DNA of 64,000 bases from positions 62,001 to 126,000 of the forward strand of contig NZ_MKIM01000019.1 of assembly GCF_001939045.1 (NCBI RefSeq), given 5' to 3'. This stretch comes from Rhizobium oryziradicis. Lineage in GTDB: Bacteria; Pseudomonadota; Alphaproteobacteria; Rhizobiales; Rhizobiaceae. The notes beneath the pieces were generated by a model. It saw only the letters and a list, made by a program, of their open reading frames with translations. It was not told the DNA's origin and made no database searches. The stretch's first letter is position 1. Each line of letters opens with the position of its first letter. This document shows, piece after piece, positions 60,683 through 64,000 of the stretch. The position numbers were made by a program, and so were the translations under genes.

Positions 60683-61855
60683 ATGAACGTATTCGCCCAG
60701 AATTTTATTGTTCCCGCCATTTCTGACGATGAGGTGAAGGCAGCACTGATTGAAGCTGTTGCGCAGGTGCGGCGCAATCTTCCATCCTTTACCTATCAGG
60801 CCCAGAACCACTCCAGCGTCAACAATATCTACCCCGCTGTTGCCAATGACCAATGGACGGCAGGCTTTTGGCCCGGCGAGATCTGGCTGGCCTTTGAGCA
60901 TACGGGCGACAAGATCTTCCAATATGCCGCCCAAATTCAGGTGCAGAGCTTTCTCCATCGCATCGAGAACCGCATTGAAACCGACCATCACGATATGGGC
61001 TTTCTCTATTCGCCCAGCTGTGTTGCGGCATGGAAGCTGGTGGGTGATGAAGATGGTCGCAAGGCCGCTCTTCTGGCCGCCGACCAATTGATCGAGCGCT
61101 TCCATCCTGTCGGTGGATTTCTGCAAGCCTGGGGACCGATGGGACAGCCGGAAAACCACCGCTATATCATTGATTGCCTTCTTAATCTTCCGCTTCTCTA
61201 TTGGGCAAGCCGGGAAACGGGCGATCCGAAATACCGCGATATTGCGCTGATTCACGCCCGCACGACGCTTGCCCATTCCGTCCGCGCTGATGATTCCACC
61301 TATCACACGTTTTACATGGACCCGGTAACCGGCGGTCCGGTGCGGGGTGCCACCAAACAAGGCTATCGCGATGATAGCGACTGGGCGCGTGGGCAGGCGT
61401 GGGGCATTTATGGCATGGCGCTCTCCTATCGCTATGAACCCCTTCCAGACTATCGCGACGCTTTTGACCGCTTGCTGGCCTTCTATTGCAAGCGCCTGCC
61501 AACTGACCTTGTGCCCTATTGGGATCTGATTTTTACCGAAGGTGACGAGCCGCGCGATTCCTCTTCCGCGTCCATTGTCGCCTGCGGCTTGTTGGAAATG
61601 GCCGATCTTGTCGGTGGCGAGGCGGCGGAAGACTATCGCCTTTTGGCACGGCGAATGATGAAAAGCCTTGTCGATCACTATGCGGTCAAAGACCCGGCCC
61701 GCTCAAACGGCTTGGTGCTGCACGGCACCTATTCGAAAAAGAGTCCCTACAACACCTGCCGTGGCGAAGGTGTCGATGAATGCGTCTCGTGGGGTGATTA
61801 TTATTGCATGGAAGCCCTGACGCGGCTTTCACGCAACTGGTCCACCTATTGGTGA
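60683..61855 (+). CDS. glycoside hydrolase family 88 (unsaturated uronyl hydrolase)
   Basis: 390-residue cytoplasmic enzyme. GH88 enzymes remove the 4,5-unsaturated uronic acid left at the non-reducing end by a polysaccharide lyase, by hydration of the double bond. The alpha/alpha barrel shows DQWTAGFWPGEIWLAFEHTGD, HHDMGFLYSPSC (candidate catalytic Asp), DDSDWARGQAWGIYGMALSY and ALTRLSRNW. It starts 4 bases after the permease stop. Together with the heparinase-type enzyme it completes a lyase-hydrolase pathway for uronate-containing oligosaccharides. Confidence 0.9.
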   Translation: MNVFAQNFIVPAISDDEVKAALIEAVAQVRRNLPSFTYQAQNHSSVNNIYPAVANDQWTAGFWPGEIWLAFEHTGDKIFQYAAQIQVQSFLHRIENRIETDHHDMGFLYSPSCVAAWKLVGDEDGRKAALLAADQLIERFHPVGGFLQAWGPMGQPENHRYIIDCLLNLPLLYWASRETGDPKYRDIALIHARTTLAHSVRADDSTYHTFYMDPVTGGPVRGATKQGYRDDSDWARGQAWGIYGMALSYRYEPLPDYRDAFDRLLAFYCKRLPTDLVPYWDLIFTEGDEPRDSSSASIVACGLLEMADLVGGEAAEDYRLLARRMMKSLVDHYAVKDPARSNGLVLHGTYSKKSPYNTCRGEGVDECVSWGDYYCMEALTRLSRNWSTYW

Positions 61856-61904
61856 GTTACAAGTAAATACCCCTCACGTTTTCTGAAGGGGACCGGAGAA
61901 GCAG

Positions 61905-63032
61905 ATGGCTGGCATTACCCTATCAAAACTCAACAAAAGCTTCGGCGCATTGACCGTGGTGCACGACATTGATCTGGAGATCGCGGACAAGGAATTCATC
62001 ATTCTGGTCGGCCCATCCGGCTGTGGCAAATCCACAACCTTGCGGATGATTGCCGGTCTGGAAGAGGTCACCGGCGGTGAATTGGTGATTGGTGATCAAC
62101 TGGTCAATGACGTACCCTCCAAGGATCGCGACATTGCCATGGTGTTTCAGAATTATGCGCTTTATCCGCATATGACTGTCTATAAAAACATGGCCTTTGG
62201 TCTGCAATTGCGCAAGGCACCGCAGGACGAGATTGACGTCAAGGTCAAGGAAGCCGCGAAAATCCTCGATATCGAGCATCTTTTGAACCGCAAGCCCAAG
62301 GCCCTTTCAGGTGGCCAGCGCCAGCGCGTGGCGCTTGGCCGCGCCATGGTGCGAAATCCTGCCGTTTTTTTGCTGGATGAGCCGCTTTCCAACCTCGATG
62401 CCAAGCTGCGTGGCACCATGCGGGCCGAGATTACCAAATTGCACAAGCGGCTGGATGCCACATTCATCTATGTCACCCATGATCAGGTAGAAGCCATGAC
62501 CATGGCCGACCGGATTGTGGTGATGAAGGATGGCCGCATCCTGCAAGTCGATACACCGCAAAACCTCTATGACACACCGGTCAACATGTTTGTTGCGGGT
62601 TTTATCGGCGCGCCACAAATGAACATGCTCACCGTGACACTGGCAAAGCGCAGTGATGATTATGTGGCCGTGTTTGGCGGACAGGACATGCCTTTGCCCA
62701 AGAGTTTTGACGCAGAAAGGCTCAAAATCTATGAAGGGCGCGAGCTGGTTTTGGGCCTGCGGCCAGAGAATTTCTATGAATTTCAGCCCGTTGACGTTGC
62801 CGCAAACACGATTGCCTCATTGAGCACCACGGTGGAACTGGCCGAGCCAATGGGGTCTGAAGTTCACCTCAATGTCGTCTGCCACGGGCACACTCTGATT
62901 GCCAAGGTCTCGCCGCGCTGCCGGGCGCGCAGCGGCGATGCCATCACCTTGGTGGTGGATATGAGTTACGCCCATCTGTTCGACAAGGACACCGAGCTGG
63001 CCATTCCCCGCCAGCAGATAGGCACGGCATGA
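61905..63032 (+). CDS. ugpC: ABC sugar ATPase, UgpC/MsmK type
   Basis: 375-residue ATPase with the sugar-importer architecture. Walker A is GPSGCGKST, the Q-loop MVFQNYALYPHMTV, signature LSGGQRQR, LLDEPLSNLDAKLRG and VTHDQVEAMTMADRIVVM. The C-terminal OB/TOBE domains include LRPENFYEF and ELAEPMGSE. The ATG at 61905 has GGAG upstream. It overlaps the YesL-type gene by ATGA. Confidence 0.93.
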   Translation: MAGITLSKLNKSFGALTVVHDIDLEIADKEFIILVGPSGCGKSTTLRMIAGLEEVTGGELVIGDQLVNDVPSKDRDIAMVFQNYALYPHMTVYKNMAFGLQLRKAPQDEIDVKVKEAAKILDIEHLLNRKPKALSGGQRQRVALGRAMVRNPAVFLLDEPLSNLDAKLRGTMRAEITKLHKRLDATFIYVTHDQVEAMTMADRIVVMKDGRILQVDTPQNLYDTPVNMFVAGFIGAPQMNMLTVTLAKRSDDYVAVFGGQDMPLPKSFDAERLKIYEGRELVLGLRPENFYEFQPVDVAANTIASLSTTVELAEPMGSEVHLNVVCHGHTLIAKVSPRCRARSGDAITLVVDMSYAHLFDKDTELAIPRQQIGTA

Positions 63033-63742
63033 ACTGGCTGCGCGCACGATTTCAGCGAGAGGGCCCCGGCATCCCCAAGGATGCGCCGAAAAAACGCGGC
63101 TTGGCCCTGTTTGCTCAGATTGTTGTGCGTGAAGCCTGGGACTTGTTTAAACTGAACCTGATGATTGTGGTTTTTTGCCTGCCCATCATCACCATCCCCG
63201 CCGCCCATGCAGCGGCAACACGCATCTGCATCTCCATGGTGCGCGATGAAAATACCTATCTCTGGCGCGATTTCTGGCAGGCCTTTTGCCGACATTTCAA
63301 GGCAGCAACGGCTTGGGGCCTGGTCAGCGCTACAGTACTGGGCCTCTCCGGGTATGCGGCGTTCATTTATGGGCAATTGGCTATCGTCAACTTTGCCTTT
63401 GCGGCAGCAGCCACCCTGTGCGTGATGATCTGGGTGTTTGTCTTGGCGCTCACGGCGCATGTGTTCGTGCTTTTGGTGGAAAAGCCCGATCTGGCCCCTT
63501 ACGATCTGGCGCGGCGGGCCGCCCTTGCCATGCTGGGCCGCCCTTGGCCCATCCTTGCGGCCTTTGCTTTCATTGCCAGCCTGTGGCTGCTCCACATCGT
63601 GTTTTATCCGGTGTCGGTGTTCATGCCCGCCGCGTTTAATTTCTCGCTGGCCACGCTGTCCGTCACATTCAGTGCGCTCAAAGCAAGCGATAAAGATCAT
63701 TCACAAGAAACGGGGAGGAGACCCATATGCGAAACCTTTTGA
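63029..63742 (+). CDS. DUF624/YesL-family membrane protein
   Basis: 237-residue inner-membrane protein with about five hydrophobic segments. It shows the family N-terminal LFKLNLMIVVFCLPIITIPAAHAAATRICISMVRDENTYLWRDFWQAF pattern. YesL proteins are always near sugar ABC transporters and lyases for uronate glycans, but their role is unknown. It is translationally coupled to the UgpC-type gene and overlaps the solute-binding-protein start by 16 bases. Confidence 0.85.
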   Translation: MNWLRARFQREGPGIPKDAPKKRGLALFAQIVVREAWDLFKLNLMIVVFCLPIITIPAAHAAATRICISMVRDENTYLWRDFWQAFCRHFKAATAWGLVSATVLGLSGYAAFIYGQLAIVNFAFAAAATLCVMIWVFVLALTAHVFVLLVEKPDLAPYDLARRAALAMLGRPWPILAAFAFIASLWLLHIVFYPVSVFMPAAFNFSLATLSVTFSALKASDKDHSQETGRRPICETF

Positions 63743-64000
63743 AAATGACGCTGCTGGCCGCAAGCATCGCGCTGCCGGGCCATGCTTTTGCGCAAGGTTC
63801 CATTACCTTGAACTGGGCGCTGTGGGATTGGGACAAGGTTGCGTTCTATCAGCCGCTGATCTCGGCCTATGAAAAACTGCACCCCGACATCAAGATCAAC
63901 CATACCGATCTCGGCTCGCAGGATTACAACACCATGTTGATGACCCAGCTCACCGGTGGGGCCAATGATATCGACATCGTTACCGTCAAGGACATTCCGG
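63727..64000 (+). CDS. sugar ABC solute-binding protein, family 1, 5' part only
   Basis: The first 91 residues are visible: a signal peptide MRNLLKMTLLAASIALPGHAF ending at AQ, then LNWALWDWDKVAFYQPLISAYEKLHPDIKI, as in UgpB/MalE-type binding proteins. The gene continues beyond the window. The ATG at 63727 overlaps the YesL-type gene. The ligand is presumably the unsaturated uronate oligosaccharide. Confidence 0.88.
   Translation, partial: MRNLLKMTLLAASIALPGHAFAQGSITLNWALWDWDKVAFYQPLISAYEKLHPDIKINHTDLGSQDYNTMLMTQLTGGANDIDIVTVKDIP

Noticed and set aside
1..64000. tRNA, rRNA or riboswitch genes
   Set aside because: Read through the intergenic gaps for cloverleaf-like or conserved riboswitch sequences; none recognised. 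A covariance-model search would be decisive.

Overview
The window looks like a chromosomal or megaplasmid segment of an alphaproteobacterium, most likely of the Rhizobiaceae (Agrobacterium/Rhizobium group). The reasons are the dense run of ABC uptake operons for scarce plant or soil nutrients, the paired regulator families (ROK, Lrp, LysR, GntR, TetR), a GCG_CRPN-type small secreted protein, a MEKHLA-domain protein and intergenic repeats of the kind common in rhizobia. There is no rRNA or tRNA gene to confirm this, so the assignment is inference.

Layout, left to right. (1) 1-2.7 kb: a truncated family-5 solute-binding protein gene, divergent from a sugar-phosphate isomerase/epimerase. (2) 2.7-8.3 kb: a leftward operon for organosulfur use (FMN reductase, flavin monooxygenase, SsuCAB-type transporter) with an Lrp/AsnC regulator upstream. 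(3) 8.6-16.2 kb: a ROK regulator divergent from a YnjBCD-type ABC transporter followed by a glycerophosphodiesterase, an inositol-monophosphatase-like enzyme and a 2H phosphoesterase. Together these look like a pathway that imports and dismantles a phosphodiester. (4) 16.7-28.2 kb: a large MalT/LuxR-type regulator, a dipeptide-type transporter, a hydantoinase-A-like protein, two DUF917 paralogues and the solute-binding protein, closed by a terminator. (5) 29.3-37.9 kb: a compact leftward seven-gene biosynthetic cluster: radical SAM/SPASM enzyme, fatty acyl-AMP ligase, cytochrome P450, acyl carrier protein, GT2-TylF fusion, double methyltransferase and a cysteine-type thioesterase. Decayed IS6-family sequence lies on its upstream side. 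This is the best candidate for an undescribed system.

(6) 38.7-40.7 kb: a bile-acid:Na+ symporter family carrier divergent from a LysR regulator. (7) 40.8-45.6 kb: a GntR regulator, a polar amino-acid ABC transporter with no ATPase gene, and a cytoplasmic gamma-glutamyltransferase. An FGGY kinase converges on them (45.8-47.3 kb). (8) 47.5-49.6 kb: small MEKHLA and GCG_CRPN genes and a TetR regulator. (9) 49.75-52.6 kb: an EmrAB-type efflux pair divergent from tetR, with a perfect palindrome between them. (10) 52.9-55.2 kb: a soluble chemoreceptor built from near-identical 90-residue HAMP-type repeats, then an IS3-family remnant. (11) 56.1-64 kb: a uronate-oligosaccharide locus (heparinase II/III-type lyase and its small partner, divergent from sugar permeases, a GH88 hydrolase, a UgpC-type ATPase, a YesL/DUF624 protein and a truncated solute-binding protein).

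Most of the window is therefore catabolic uptake modules, each with its own regulator. The 29-38 kb cluster stands apart as a biosynthetic island.
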